Assembly (NCBI GenBank): GCA_937879875.1
Contig: CALFMN010000024.1
Coordinates: forward strand, 7,796 to 71,795
Direction of reading: 5' to 3'
DNA from: an uncultured Chloroflexota bacterium
GTDB taxonomy: Bacteria; Chloroflexota; Dehalococcoidia; CAUJGQ01
Length of the DNA: 64,000 nt
Positions 28,074 through 38,563 of the stretch are shown in pieces. The notes under the pieces were generated by a model. It saw only the letters and a program-made list of their open reading frames with translations. It had not been told where the DNA came from and did not search any database. The position numbers and the translations under genes are program-made. Numbering within the stretch: position 1 is the stretch's first letter; the number at the start of each line of letters is the position of its first letter.

Positions 28074-28829
28074 ATGCCTACTACGAGGCGGCGGTTCCTG
28101 GCCCTGTCCGGCGGCGTTGTCGGAAGCCTGATCGCGGCGCCGGCGCTCCTGCGGCTCGGCGCCACGGCCGCGCATGCACAGGCGATCCCTGGCTCACCCT
28201 CGTTCAGGGGAGCCGCCGGCAAATCAGTCGTCGGGCCGGTGACGCTGAACGCGGGTGTCACCGTGCTGCGGGCCCAGCACAACGGCACGGGGAACTTTAT
28301 CGTCAACCTGGCCGTGCCGAACGCCGGCTTCAGTCCGCAGGACGCCTTCGACATGGCGCAGACGATGGACAACTCGCTGGTCTACAACATCATCGGCAGC
28401 TACAAGGGCGCTTCGGTCGCGCTCGCCGCGCTGGACGCCGCCTACTACGTGGCGGTCGATGCGAGCGCCGCCTGGCAGATCGCGGTCGAGCAGCCGCTGC
28501 CCGAAAACGTCAGCCCGGTGCAGCAAACCAGCTTCTCCAGTAAGGGGCAGGACAGCACGCCCTATTTCACGCTGCCGGATGGCATTTCGCAGATCAGTCT
28601 GCAAGCGCCGCCCAATTCAAGCCTGGTCGGCTACCTCTATCATCTCGACGATCTGGGCGGCGAGGCGGTGCAGGCGGGATACATGGGCAGTCAAGAGAGT
28701 ATCTTCGACTTCACGCTCCCCGACAACCCGAACAGCTATCCGATCAGCCTGCCCGACTCTGGGCCGTATCTGTTCTACGTAACGAACGACATTAACGACA
28801 CGACGCCGTGGACGGTGTCGTTCTCCTGA
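28074..28829 (+). CDS. Tat-exported protein of unknown function
   Basis: The 251-residue protein has a twin-arginine signal: T-T-R-R-R-F-L-A-L-S-G-G, a hydrophobic stretch and A-H-A cleavage near residue 36. The mature part looks beta-rich and has no catalytic motif I know. The ATG at 28074 is preferred over the adjacent TTG at 28071. GGAGGAAC lies upstream. It is divergent from the MFS gene and convergent with the small protein at 28876. Confidence 0.75.
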   Translation: MPTTRRRFLALSGGVVGSLIAAPALLRLGATAAHAQAIPGSPSFRGAAGKSVVGPVTLNAGVTVLRAQHNGTGNFIVNLAVPNAGFSPQDAFDMAQTMDNSLVYNIIGSYKGASVALAALDAAYYVAVDASAAWQIAVEQPLPENVSPVQQTSFSSKGQDSTPYFTLPDGISQISLQAPPNSSLVGYLYHLDDLGGEAVQAGYMGSQESIFDFTLPDNPNSYPISLPDSGPYLFYVTNDINDTTPWTVSFS

Positions 28830-28875
28830 CGCGGCTTCCCTGCGCCCGCACATCGCGGCACCGGGGCAGCGCGAA

Positions 28876-29211
28876 TCAGCCGAAGACGATGTTGACGTAG
28901 TTCACCGCCGCCGGGCCCACGGTGGCGGCGGGCGGCGGTGGATTATCGAGCCGGCTCGGTACGCCGCCGAGCAGCCCTTCATTCAGGTTGCTCTGCGGTG
29001 TGCCGCCCGCGGTCTCAAGCGCTGTCGCGCCGTCCTGCATATTGTATTCCTGCGCTTCGGCCCGCGCGGCTGCCGCATCCACCGCGGCCTGCACCAGCTC
29101 GGCCAGCCACTGCTGCTCCTGCTCGTCCAACGTCTGCGCGAACGCTTCGAGCTTGCGGGCGAAATCCACCACCAGCGCGGGGTTGGCAGCGTTTGCTTGC
29201 GGCTCCTGCAC
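28876..29211 (-). CDS. Small protein with KLEAF-x-TL-x-QEQ-x-WL motif (1)
   Basis: The 111-residue product has an amphipathic N-terminal helix region, R-K-L-E-A-F-A-Q-T-L-D-E-Q-E-Q-Q-W-L (residues 19-36), then an Ala-rich helix, and a Gly/Pro/Asn-rich tail ending N-I-V-F-G. The motif recurs in the protein at 30937-31182, on the other side of the amidase gene. The tails differ. I know of no function. A conserved leader followed by a variable tail is also seen in peptide precursors, but no modifying enzyme is obvious nearby. Confidence 0.6.
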   Translation of the reverse strand: MQEPQANAANPALVVDFARKLEAFAQTLDEQEQQWLAELVQAAVDAAAARAEAQEYNMQDGATALETAGGTPQSNLNEGLLGGVPSRLDNPPPPAATVGPAAVNYVNIVFG

Positions 29212-29319
29212 GATCTACCTCCCGGCCCGGTGCGACGGGCGTGATTGCGGCCATCATAGCGTGACACCCGGCGCTCGGTGCGATGCTTCATCTGGCCCGA
29301 GCCGATCGCGGCCCTGTGC

Positions 29320-29325
29320 TAGACT
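29320..29325 (+). promoter_or_regulatory. Candidate extended -10 for the amidase
   Basis: TGC-TAGACT forms an extended -10 box 41 bases before the amidase ATG. No good -35 is visible, which is common for extended -10 promoters. Confidence 0.4.
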
Positions 29326-29366
29326 GGCAACCGCTCGCACCGGTCCGACGGCACAGGAGGAACGCC

Positions 29367-30797
<1,431 letters not shown>

Positions 30798-30936
30798 GCC
30801 CGGGCGCGCCCTGTCCTTGGGCGCATGCATCGGCTTTGCGGGAACCGGCGTCGCCGGGGTTCGATGCGGCGTGCTACGATCGCCCACAGCGCCATTGGGC
30901 TGCACGATCGAGCGCTGGCGCATTGGGAGCGCACTC

Positions 30937-31182
30937 ATGGCGAGCGAGCAGGATCTGGCGCGGGCCGAGGCGTTTGGCGACAAGCTGGAAGCATTCTCCG
31001 AGACGCTCAGCCCTCAGGAGCAGACCTGGCTGCTGAGCATCTGCGCCGCCGCCTGCTCGACACTCGATCCGGACGCCGTCGAGGGCTACAGCATCAACGC
31101 CATCGACCCCGGCGCGGAAAACAGCACAACGCTTTCGGCCGGCCGGTGGGGCACGATCTTCGCCACGACCGCGCTTTCGTAG
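30937..31182 (+). CDS. Small protein with KLEAF-x-TL-x-QEQ-x-WL motif (2)
   Basis: The 81-residue protein starts at the ATG at 30937, preceded by GGGAG. Its N-terminal part, D-K-L-E-A-F-S-E-T-L-S-P-Q-E-Q-T-W-L-L, matches the protein encoded at 28876-29211. The remainder has two cysteines and a Ser/Thr/Gly-rich tail. It is a paralogue of the other small protein. The function is not known. Confidence 0.6.
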   Translation: MASEQDLARAEAFGDKLEAFSETLSPQEQTWLLSICAAACSTLDPDAVEGYSINAIDPGAENSTTLSAGRWGTIFATTALS

Positions 31183-31348
31183 GTTTAGCTCGCCCTGATG
31201 GCTGCGCGTGTTCACAGCAAGATGGGCCATGGTTCGCCGGCGAAAAAAGGGGTTCTCGCCACGGCGAATGCCAGTCGGCCAGGCAGGGCGCTAGCCACCT
31301 TGCGGCGCGCAGGCATACCCCTCATCACTTCCAACAGCGGCCCCGGCG

Positions 31349-31496
31349 CTAGAGCGTGTCTGAAAAATGTTCGAACCATCGTTCCGTGGCTGGTCGTGAG
31401 GCCTCTTCTCACCCTCGCCACGCGTGGGAGGGGCCGCCGAAACCGGCAATCCAATGCGGGCTACGGCCGCCCGTCGATTATTCAGACACGCCCTAG
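31349..31496. mobile_element. MITE-like element with IS5-type ends
   Basis: A 148-bp non-coding unit is bounded by CTAG on both sides and by 20-bp ends that match as inverted repeats at 18 positions (CTAGaGCGTGTCTGAAaAAT versus CTAGgGCGTGTCTGAAtAAT). The end sequence and the CTAG/TA target are like those of IS5-family (IS427-group) elements. There is no room for a transposase, so it would need one in trans. Its right CTAG supplies the stop codon of the nickel/cobalt permease. Confidence 0.75.
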
Positions 31497-32569
31497 CGGC
31501 CGTTGCTCGGTCCGCCGATCCAGCGGACGTAGTGGTCGAGGTTCGGCAGGATGTTGCTTGAGGCAAGCAGGAAGACGGCGCCGACGACAAGGCTGAAGAT
31601 CGCCGCGATCGCCCCGACGACAACGTAGATCCACTGCCTGCGGTTGGCGGAAAGGAACCCGGCCGTCGTCAACACGGTGACGAATGAGTTGGAGATGATG
31701 ATGCCGCCGACGAAGACAAACAGCGTGGCGATTCCCATGCCCTTCGTCGCCGCCCCGATGGCTGTACCGATGATCAGCACCTGCGTGCCGGTTTCCGCGC
31801 CGATGCCGTGGATCAGGCCGATGGCATAGGCCGTACGCACGCCGTACTGCTGGCCCGGGTCGACGTGGTGGTCGCCGTGATTGCCGTGTTCGCCGCGCAG
31901 GCGGTGCGTGAGGCGGTGCCAGGCGTTGCCAACGCCGGCAAAGACGAGCATCCAGCGGCTGCGGATGCGAAACTCCTCGCCGCTGCGGAAGAAGCGGTAG
32001 AGCGAATAGCACAGGTACAGCCCGAGGAAGAGCAGCGTCGCGCCGACGACGCGCTCCATCAGCGGATCCACCCAGCCCGGCAGGATTTGCGCGAAGAGAA
32101 TCGCCAGCAAACCGAGCGCGATCACCATCGAGCCGTGGCCCAGCGCGTACACGGTGCCCAGGTAGAGCGGGCGGCGCTGGAGGCTGAGGAACTGTTGCCA
32201 GCCCGATCGCCGGCGCTGTTGGATGACAGCAGTTCCGCCACCGGCCATCGCTGCTGCGGGCTGGAGTGCTGCGTGAGGCACGCTGCGATAGACCATTTCC
32301 GCGACGGGCGCTGGCGCCGGCGCAAGGCCATGATGGCTCTCATCCGTGAGCTGCATGCCCGGCTCGGCGGTCAGCCAACCTTCAGCCGGCGTCTGGACAA
32401 CCGTCGCCGACGTACTGGTGATATCCGTGATGGCCGCGATATGGTCCCAGTCGATGCCGTGCCGAATACCCAGCGCGAGCGCACCGCCGAGGATGGCGGC
32501 CGTGCCGCCGATGCCGACGACCAGCGGCGGCAGGGGCAGGAGCCCCATGGTGAGTAGTGCTAGCTGCAT
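31493..32569 (-). CDS. Nickel/cobalt permease (NiCoT/NicO type)
   Basis: The 358-residue membrane protein has the H-x4-D-H signature (H37, D42, H43 in I-R-H-G-I-D-W-D-H) that binds Ni or Co in NiCoT carriers, and a second polar helix G-L-I-H-G-I-G-A-E-T-G-T. Two cytosolic loops are large. One near residue 235 is His-rich (H-G-N-H-G-D-H-H) and may buffer metal. The ATG at 32569 is chosen because the upstream frame has no membrane features. Its TAG stop lies in the MITE border. No cobalamin riboswitch could be made out upstream. Confidence 0.85.
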   Translation of the reverse strand: MQLALLTMGLLPLPPLVVGIGGTAAILGGALALGIRHGIDWDHIAAITDITSTSATVVQTPAEGWLTAEPGMQLTDESHHGLAPAPAPVAEMVYRSVPHAALQPAAAMAGGGTAVIQQRRRSGWQQFLSLQRRPLYLGTVYALGHGSMVIALGLLAILFAQILPGWVDPLMERVVGATLLFLGLYLCYSLYRFFRSGEEFRIRSRWMLVFAGVGNAWHRLTHRLRGEHGNHGDHHVDPGQQYGVRTAYAIGLIHGIGAETGTQVLIIGTAIGAATKGMGIATLFVFVGGIIISNSFVTVLTTAGFLSANRRQWIYVVVGAIAAIFSLVVGAVFLLASSNILPNLDHYVRWIGGPSNGR

Positions 32570-33061
32570 GCCGGATTCCCTCGTTAGTCTGCCGCGTCCA
32601 CGACCGCTGGCGGTGTGTCCGTGCGCGGTGACCGGCAGCGCGGACCAGGCAGAGCCGGACCGACACACTGCGTGCGCACGCGACCCTCATGTGGATCACC
32701 GGGCCGCCTCGTAGTTGTCCCGCGACCGCCGCTCGCTCCTCCGTGCGCGGGGTGTCTGCGGCTGCCGGCGTCGACAGTTATCCCTGCCGGCTACGCTACG
32801 ACATCAACGTCGTCAGTAGCAAGTACTTTCAGCGGTAATCGCAAAGACTTGCACCTGGCAGCGACGCAGCCGTTCAAAACGCGGCTACCCCTGTGCGGCA
32901 CTGCACAGGGGTAGCTGAATCTGGAGAGCAATCGGATCAGCCGCGGGGCGGACCGCTACGCTCTTCCCCGGTCAAGCGCGGCTGGCACAGCGGGGTCTCC
33001 GCGCTCGGCGCTCGGTGAGGTGGTATGCGCTACGGTCCATCTGGCAACGCATGGGACCGCC
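32570..33061. other. 492-bp intergenic region
   Basis: The gap lies upstream of the permease and downstream of the DUF1501 gene, both on the minus strand. It contains a strong hairpin (32884-32915) and, beyond that, no supported gene, promoter pair or riboswitch. Confidence 0.5.
32884..32915 (-). terminator. Intrinsic terminator after DUF1800-DUF1501
   Basis: GCTACCCCTGTGC pairs perfectly with GCACAGGGGTAGC around a six-base loop. On the minus strand it is followed by CGCGTTTTG. It lies 146 bp after the DUF1501 stop codon and probably ends that transcript. Confidence 0.65.
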
Positions 33062-34291
33062 CTATGCGGCGATAAAGCCCAGCCGGCCGAAGTGGGCGCC
33101 GAGCAAGGCGTCGGCGTCGGCTTGCAGCCAGCTGTCGAGCAGCGTGGCGTAGACCGAGCGGAAGTCGGTCGTGAAGCGCAGGTTGCCCGCGTCGAGATTC
33201 GAGAGCGAGGGCATGTCGCCGTAGAAGCCGCCCTTCACCGGTCCGCCGACGACGAACAGCGGCTCGGCCGAGCCGTGGTCGGTGCCATCGGACGCGTTCT
33301 GGCCGGCGCGGCGGCCGAACTCGGACCAGGTCATCGTCACCGTGTTCTGCGCGCGGTTGTGCTGCGCCAGGTCTTGATAGAATGCCGCCAGCCCGTCCGA
33401 AAGCTGCTGCAGCAGCGTCTCCTGTGTGTTCGCCTGGCGCGCGTGCGTGTCGAAGCCGCCGATCGTCACGTGCGCCACGCGCAGCCCCACGTTCGCGGCC
33501 AGTACAGAGGCGATCATCTTGAGCCCGTTGGCGAGGCCCGACTGCGGATACTGCACCGCCGTCTGATAGCCGCTGACGATGCCCGTCAGCTTCTGCGAGC
33601 TGTCGAACGAGTCTTGCACCGTGCCTTGCAGCAGGGCGCCGTACTTCGTCTCGCCCGGCAGCAGCTCGTAGAGCTGCAGCACCGAGGTGTCACGCTGCTT
33701 GTTCTGCGGCGTCGGGTCGGAGCCGGGTCGGAGCTGGTAGTCCTGCGAGCGCTGGAACGAGGGCACGGGCGGCAGCGCTGAGTAGAACTCCGGCGGCGTC
33801 GACGCGCCGATGTTGAGGCCGATCAGCGAGTTGTGGATGGCTTCCTGAGCATCGAGGTACTTGCCGACCCAGCCCTCGCCCGGCACCGTCTCCGGGTGGG
33901 CCGACTGCCAGATCTCCATCGCGCGGAAGTGCGAGTAGTTCGGGTTGGGGTAGCTCACGCCGTTGACGATGGCGACCATGTGCTGGTCCCACAGGCTTTT
34001 GAGCCCGGTCATGGCGGGGTGCAGGCCGAACGTATCGTTCAGCTGAATGACTTTGTCCGGCGCGATGCCCAGCGACGGGCGCAGCGTGTGATAGTTGCCG
34101 TCGCTGTACGGAATCACCGTGTTGAGGCCGTCGTTGCCGCCGGCGAGCTGCACGACGACCAGCGTGCGTTCCGGCTGGTCGGAGGCGTCGTAGTCGGCCA
34201 GCGCCAGCCCCTGGCGGAAGATTTTGGGCACGCCGGCGCCGAGCGAGACGAGCGCCGCGCCGGTTTTCATGAAGTCGCGTCGAGTAAACAT
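33062..34291 (-). CDS. DUF1501 family Tat-exported protein
   Basis: The 409-residue protein begins M-F-T-R-R-D-F-M-K-T-G, a twin-arginine signal, then V-V-V-Q-L-A-G-G-N-D-G-L-N-T (typical of DUF1501, a sulfatase-like alkaline-phosphatase-fold family), and late G-F-D-T-H and S-E-F-G-R-R segments that carry likely metal ligands. The start at 34291 has GGAG upstream. The extension to 34336 is rejected because it would precede the Tat signal. DUF1501 and DUF1800 genes usually occur as a pair, as here. The substrate is unknown. Confidence 0.9.
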   Translation of the reverse strand: MFTRRDFMKTGAALVSLGAGVPKIFRQGLALADYDASDQPERTLVVVQLAGGNDGLNTVIPYSDGNYHTLRPSLGIAPDKVIQLNDTFGLHPAMTGLKSLWDQHMVAIVNGVSYPNPNYSHFRAMEIWQSAHPETVPGEGWVGKYLDAQEAIHNSLIGLNIGASTPPEFYSALPPVPSFQRSQDYQLRPGSDPTPQNKQRDTSVLQLYELLPGETKYGALLQGTVQDSFDSSQKLTGIVSGYQTAVQYPQSGLANGLKMIASVLAANVGLRVAHVTIGGFDTHARQANTQETLLQQLSDGLAAFYQDLAQHNRAQNTVTMTWSEFGRRAGQNASDGTDHGSAEPLFVVGGPVKGGFYGDMPSLSNLDAGNLRFTTDFRSVYATLLDSWLQADADALLGAHFGRLGFIAA

Positions 34292-34442
34292 CGTCGTTCT
34301 CCGTTTCGTGGCGCTCGCATAAGGCGAGGTTTGCATTCGGTGTACGATGCCGGTGCGAGGCCTGGCTGTTCGCGGCTGCGCCGCGCCGGGCGCACGCCGT
34401 ACGCCCCTGCACGTCTACGCCCTACGCCCTGTGCCCTTCGCC

Positions 34443-35987
34443 CTAGACAAGCTGGCCCTCGGGCGTGGCAAGGACGAGGTAGAGGAAGCTCTTGACGTTC
34501 TTGTCCGTGACCTGCGCCATGCCGCCGTTCGAATCGCTCAGGAACTGCGTGATTACCTGCGAGCTGGAGCCGCCGAGCTGCGCGCTCAGCAGACGCGCTG
34601 CCGCGGCGCCGATCGCATCGTCCGGCGAGAGGCTGGCGTAGTCGCCCAAAAGCTGCGTCGCGTCGGGTTGGCTCGTCGGCCCGCCGGCTTTGGCGTAGAT
34701 CAGGTTATTGAGGAAATTCATGCGGGCGAAGAAGGTGCTGCTGCTGAGCCAGGTAGTGCCGCCGGGCCAGCCGGCCACGTTCGGCGGATCGAACAGCAGC
34801 TGGTCCATCAGCGACATCTGCTGCGGAAAGGTCGAAGCATCGGTTTGCAGGCCGAGGCTGCGCACAGCGCCGACCACGAACTCCGTCGGGCTCTTGATCA
34901 GCGCGCCCAGCGCCGCGTCGCTGTAGAACTGCGGCATGTTGAAGAGTTGGCGCAGCACGGTCTTGATGCTGTAGTTCGACGACTGGAAGGTATCTGCCAG
35001 CGTGGAAACGACCTCTGACTCGGGGTTCGGGTAAGCGAAGAAGGTCCAGAGACGCTTCGAGATGTACTCCGCGGCGGCACGCTGTTGCAGGATGATGTTG
35101 ATGATGTCGTCGCCGCTCCAGTTGCCCGTCTGGCCCAGATAGGTCTTCGAGCCGTCGTCGTGCTGCTTCGCGTTGTAGACGAAATGGCGGTCCTTATCCA
35201 GCTGATAGCCGGTAAGGGCGCGGGCCACCTCGCGCACGTCGTCTTCGCTGTAATTGCCGATGCCGAGCGAGAATAGCTCCTGCAGCTCGCGGGCGAAGTT
35301 CTCGTTGGGGTGCGCTTTCGTGCTTGTCTGCAGATCGAGCCAGACCATCATCGCCGGGTCGCGCGAGATGCCCTTCAGCAGCACATCGTACGTGCTGGTG
35401 GCGTTGGCGCGCAGGAACTCGTTCTGCGCCAGCAGCGTATTCAGATAGCGCTGGCTGACTTTGGAGACGGCCGAGGTCAGAATACCGTGCCAGAAGAGCG
35501 TCAGCTTCTCCTGCAGCGGACGGGTCGTGTAGACCATGCGCAGCAGCCACCAACGGATCGCGTCGGTGGTCTTGCTCAGGTCCAGGCCGACGCTGTTGGC
35601 GTAGTCGAGCGCCGGGTCGTTGACCTGGTCGTAGTTGAGCAGCGCATCCACCGCGCCGGCGACGCCGAGCGGCAGCATGGCGTCGATCTCGGCCGGTGTG
35701 GCGGAGAAGCCGGCGCGGCGCAGCAGGTGCGCCATCTGGACACGGTCGTCTGAAGCCTGGCTGAGGCCGCCGCCGCTGTCGGCGATCCAGGTGCCACGTA
35801 TGGGCGAGCGGACGGCGGCGAGCGGCGCGGCGGCGGCCTGCGCCTTGCGCACCTGTACGAGATTTGCCGGATCCCACAACGTCGCGATGGCCGCGCCGAC
35901 GCCGGCAGCCGCGGTGCCACGCAAGAACGCGCGGCGCGATGCTTTGCTGGCCGCCGGCCCGCCCCAGGATTGCCTGTGCCCGTCCAC
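34443..35987 (-). CDS. DUF1800 family Tat-exported protein
   Basis: The 514-residue product has a Tat-like signal (S-R-R-A-F-L-R-G-T-A-A-A-G) and then H-L-L-R-R-A-G-F, L-F-W-H-G, N-E-N-F-A-R-E-L-Q-E-L-F-S-L-G, A-R-A-L-T-G-Y and V-A-G-W-P-G-G, the segments that define DUF1800. The GTG at 35987 is chosen for its AGGAGG seven bases upstream. It is 151 bp upstream of DUF1501 and is probably cotranscribed. Function is unknown, though the pair is frequent in bacteria that process polymers. Confidence 0.9.
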   Translation of the reverse strand: MDGHRQSWGGPAASKASRRAFLRGTAAAGVGAAIATLWDPANLVQVRKAQAAAAPLAAVRSPIRGTWIADSGGGLSQASDDRVQMAHLLRRAGFSATPAEIDAMLPLGVAGAVDALLNYDQVNDPALDYANSVGLDLSKTTDAIRWWLLRMVYTTRPLQEKLTLFWHGILTSAVSKVSQRYLNTLLAQNEFLRANATSTYDVLLKGISRDPAMMVWLDLQTSTKAHPNENFARELQELFSLGIGNYSEDDVREVARALTGYQLDKDRHFVYNAKQHDDGSKTYLGQTGNWSGDDIINIILQQRAAAEYISKRLWTFFAYPNPESEVVSTLADTFQSSNYSIKTVLRQLFNMPQFYSDAALGALIKSPTEFVVGAVRSLGLQTDASTFPQQMSLMDQLLFDPPNVAGWPGGTTWLSSSTFFARMNFLNNLIYAKAGGPTSQPDATQLLGDYASLSPDDAIGAAAARLLSAQLGGSSSQVITQFLSDSNGGMAQVTDKNVKSFLYLVLATPEGQLV

Positions 35988-36339
35988 TGCCCGACCTCCT
36001 CGCGAAGCGCACCGCCTCGCGGAATTGGCTCTTGGGAGAACTCGGCGGCGTCGCACGCCGCGCTCATCGCTATGCAGCACGACGGCCGCGCTGCGCGCGT
36101 TTCAGCCGTGTCCGAATCGTTGCCGAACCGGGCGAACCGCGACGCTGCCTTTTGTGCAGTATCGGCCGAACCGGGCGCCCAACCCGACGCCCTGCCGGAA
36201 GATTGTTCCCTGGTGATGAGAATCGGATGAGGGCACGTCGGTCCGGCTCGTTCTCCTGGCCCGCGCGCCTCTATTCGGTGCGCGGGCGGGCCGATGCTAT
36301 ACTCGGACTACGTGCGCGCCGGAAGCCTGCCCTTCCGCC
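35988..36339. other. 352-bp divergent intergenic region
   Basis: The gap separates DUF1800 (leftward) and signal peptidase (rightward). It contains the extended -10 at 36295-36303. Reading frames across it are shadows without family features. The DUF1800 promoter is not obvious. Confidence 0.5.
36295..36303 (+). promoter_or_regulatory. Extended -10 promoter of lepB
   Basis: TGC-TATACT is a near-consensus extended -10 box (TATACT at 36298-36303), about 37 bases before the GTG at 36340. The -35 region is weak, as expected for this promoter class. Confidence 0.55.
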
Positions 36340-37368
36340 GTGCGGCCGGCCGGCGCCCGCGGAGGATCTCCGCCGAGCGGACGGCGGAGTGGATCGGACA
36401 CCTTGAGCAGCAACTATCCTCCGCCCTCCGAGAACGGCGCCTCCGGTGAACGCGAGCGGCGGTTTCCTCCTCTCTCTGCTGCACCAGTCACTTCACCGGC
36501 GGAGTCCGACGACGGCCTGATGGGCGCCGCTTCCCTGCCCGGTCAGCCATCGCGGCTGGTGTCGCGCTTCCCCGACATGGCGGGTGGCCTGGCGCCGCCG
36601 GCGGCGGAGGAGATCGGCTACCCATCGTCCCAGCTCGGACCCGCCGTCGCGGCAGACGAACCGCCGGAGAGCGAGGGTGCGCCGCCGCCGGCGCCGAAGC
36701 GCCGCGGCCGTTCGACGTTGAACATCGTGCGCGAAGTGGTCGAAACCGTCGTGCTGGCGGTGCTGATCTTCCTTGCCGTGCGCGCGGTGGTGCAGAACTT
36801 CAAGGTCGAAGGTTCCAGCATGGTGCCGAGCTTCATCGACGGCGAGTACATGCTGGTCAACAAGGCCGTCTATGCGCGCATCGATATGCGCACGGTGCAC
36901 AAGTTCCTGCCGTTCGTTTCGGCGGGCAGTCAGCCGCTGCGATACGTCTTCCATGGGCCGCAGCGCGGCGACGTGATCGTCTTCCATCCGCCGCCGCAGA
37001 TGGGCGGCGACTCGAAGGACTTCATCAAACGGGTGATCGGCAAGCCGGGCGACACCGTGGACGTGCACGACAACGTGGTGACGGTGAACGGTCAGCAGGT
37101 TGAGGAGCCCTATATCAAGCAGCGTACGGATTGCCAGGGGCAGTACTGCCACGTCGTGCTGGGGGCAGACCAGTACTTCGTCATGGGCGACAACCGCGGC
37201 AACAGCAGCGACTCGCGCTTCTGGGGGCCGGTGCAGGCGGATAAAGTGATCGGCAAGGCGCTGCTGATCTACTGGTGCGGCGGCGCGCAGTGCAAACACG
37301 GCTGGGACAACATCGGACTGGCGCCGAACCACAGCACCAAACTCGCGGCCAAACCCGAAGGCCAGTAG
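36340..37368 (+). CDS. lepB: Signal peptidase I
   Basis: The enzyme cleaves Sec and Tat signal peptides at the outer face of the membrane. It has one membrane helix (about residues 134-151), the catalytic Ser in V-E-G-S-S-M-V-P-S (S160), the general-base Lys in D-F-I-K-R-V-I-G-K-P-G-D (K230), and G-D-N-R-G-N-S-S-D-S-R. About 125 residues rich in Pro, Ser and Gly precede the helix, far more than usual, and should lie in the cytoplasm. The start is uncertain: GTG at 36340 gives 342 residues, TTG at 36403 gives 321. C-terminal cysteines C268, C273, C313 and C318 are unusual for the family. Confidence 0.92.
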   Translation: MRPAGARGGSPPSGRRSGSDTLSSNYPPPSENGASGERERRFPPLSAAPVTSPAESDDGLMGAASLPGQPSRLVSRFPDMAGGLAPPAAEEIGYPSSQLGPAVAADEPPESEGAPPPAPKRRGRSTLNIVREVVETVVLAVLIFLAVRAVVQNFKVEGSSMVPSFIDGEYMLVNKAVYARIDMRTVHKFLPFVSAGSQPLRYVFHGPQRGDVIVFHPPPQMGGDSKDFIKRVIGKPGDTVDVHDNVVTVNGQQVEEPYIKQRTDCQGQYCHVVLGADQYFVMGDNRGNSSDSRFWGPVQADKVIGKALLIYWCGGAQCKHGWDNIGLAPNHSTKLAAKPEGQ

Positions 37369-37519
37369 CCGAGCGCATATCCCGCCTATCTAGGGCGCGG
37401 CGTACACTAAGGACGCTCGCCATCGATGGTGACCGGATTGGCGTGGTATGGCGCTCATCCGCGGCATCTCCTTACCGGGCGCGCGGATGCCGGACGAAAG
37501 AACTGCGCAACGCGGCTAG

Positions 37520-37690
37520 CTGGAAATCCGCAACCACGGCGACACGTTGCTCGGCGGCATGGCGATCTCCGATCTGGCCCCGGTGACCAGCGGCGGCAAC
37601 ACGAAGATCGTCCAGGGGCGTTACGGGCGTGGCTTTCCGTTCAAGGACGCGAGCCGCGACGAGGTAATCCGCCGTGAAGACGCCGGGCGG
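37520..37690 (+). pseudogene. Orphan coding-like fragment
   Basis: After an in-frame TAG at 37517, the frame reads about 57 residues with coding-like base use, including G-M-A-I-S-D-L-A-P-V-T-S-G-G-N-T-K. It has no good start codon with a ribosome site, apart from weak TTG (37547) and ATG (37559) options, and after about 37690 the frame loses coding character. It may be the remnant of a deleted gene. I do not recognise the family. Confidence 0.3.
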
Positions 37691-37740
37691 TGCGCGCTGG
37701 CCGACCGCTCATTGCCGCCACTGCGGAGGAGTTCCGTGCA

Positions 37741-38535
37741 ATGCGCGTTCACCCCGCCGTATTGATTGCGCCCGTTGTCCTGCTGATCGCCTGCAGCTCG
37801 TCCACTAATAACAAGCCGGCACCCACGACTGCGTTGGTCACGGCCTCGACGGTGGCGGCGAGCAGCGCACCCACCAACGCGACGCCCGACCACGTTGACA
37901 CGGTGACGCCATCGCCGGCGGCGCGGCCAGCGGGATCTGCGGTTCCGAGCCAGGTCACCCCGCCGCCGAAGGATGGGACGGCGCTCGCCAGGCAGTTGCT
38001 CCTCGCGGTTAGTGACTTTCCGGCTGGCTGGGCAGAGAAGCCGAAGGACACCTCGCCCAGCCCGCTCGATAAGTGCAAGCCGCCAAAGCCCGCAGGCGAA
38101 ACGGGCACGGCGGATACGGGCGACTTTGCACCGGGCAACGGCGATCAGAGCGTCTCTGAATCTGTGGCCATTTTCGACACCCCGGCGCATGCCGCCGCGG
38201 CCTTGGACGTCGTCCCGGCCCTGGGTGACTGCATAATCAAGGCCGTCCAAGCTGGCAAGCTCGACACCGACAAGGCGGTGTTCAGCAATGTCTCGTTTAG
38301 CCCGGTCTCTTTCCCGTCGGTGGGCGATCGGTCAACCACATACCGCCTGCAGCTTCACGTCAAGGCCAAAGGGCAGACCGGCTTTGGCAGTGAGGCGGAT
38401 GTCTTCGCCGACCTGGTCTACATCCAGGTTGGCCGCGCGGACCTTACGCTTAACGGCTCGGACATTCTCTCGCCGTTTGACGCCGCACAGTTGCAGCAGA
38501 TCGCGATGAAGGCTACCGCTCGGGTGAGCCAGTGA
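37741..38535 (+). CDS. Lipoprotein of unknown function
   Basis: The 264-residue protein has a lipoprotein signal: a hydrophobic stretch then L-I-A-C (C18), which would carry the lipid anchor. A Ser/Thr/Pro/Ala-rich stalk (about 20-80) leads to a soluble domain beginning L-L-L-A-V-S-D-F-P-A-G-W, a pattern seen in sensor-like or PknH-like extracellular domains of actinobacteria. Two cysteines (near 112 and 163) could pair. The ATG at 37741 follows GGAGGAGTT. It is 28 bp upstream of another exported protein. Confidence 0.7.
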   Translation: MRVHPAVLIAPVVLLIACSSSTNNKPAPTTALVTASTVAASSAPTNATPDHVDTVTPSPAARPAGSAVPSQVTPPPKDGTALARQLLLAVSDFPAGWAEKPKDTSPSPLDKCKPPKPAGETGTADTGDFAPGNGDQSVSESVAIFDTPAHAAAALDVVPALGDCIIKAVQAGKLDTDKAVFSNVSFSPVSFPSVGDRSTTYRLQLHVKAKGQTGFGSEADVFADLVYIQVGRADLTLNGSDILSPFDAAQLQQIAMKATARVSQ

Positions 38536-38563
38536 AGCATCCAGCAGGCAGGAGGCACCCGCC

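Noticed and set aside
32570..32900. Cobalamin or nickel/cobalt riboswitch upstream of the permease
   Set aside because: I looked for a B12-box-like sequence and paired helices on the minus strand and found none convincing.
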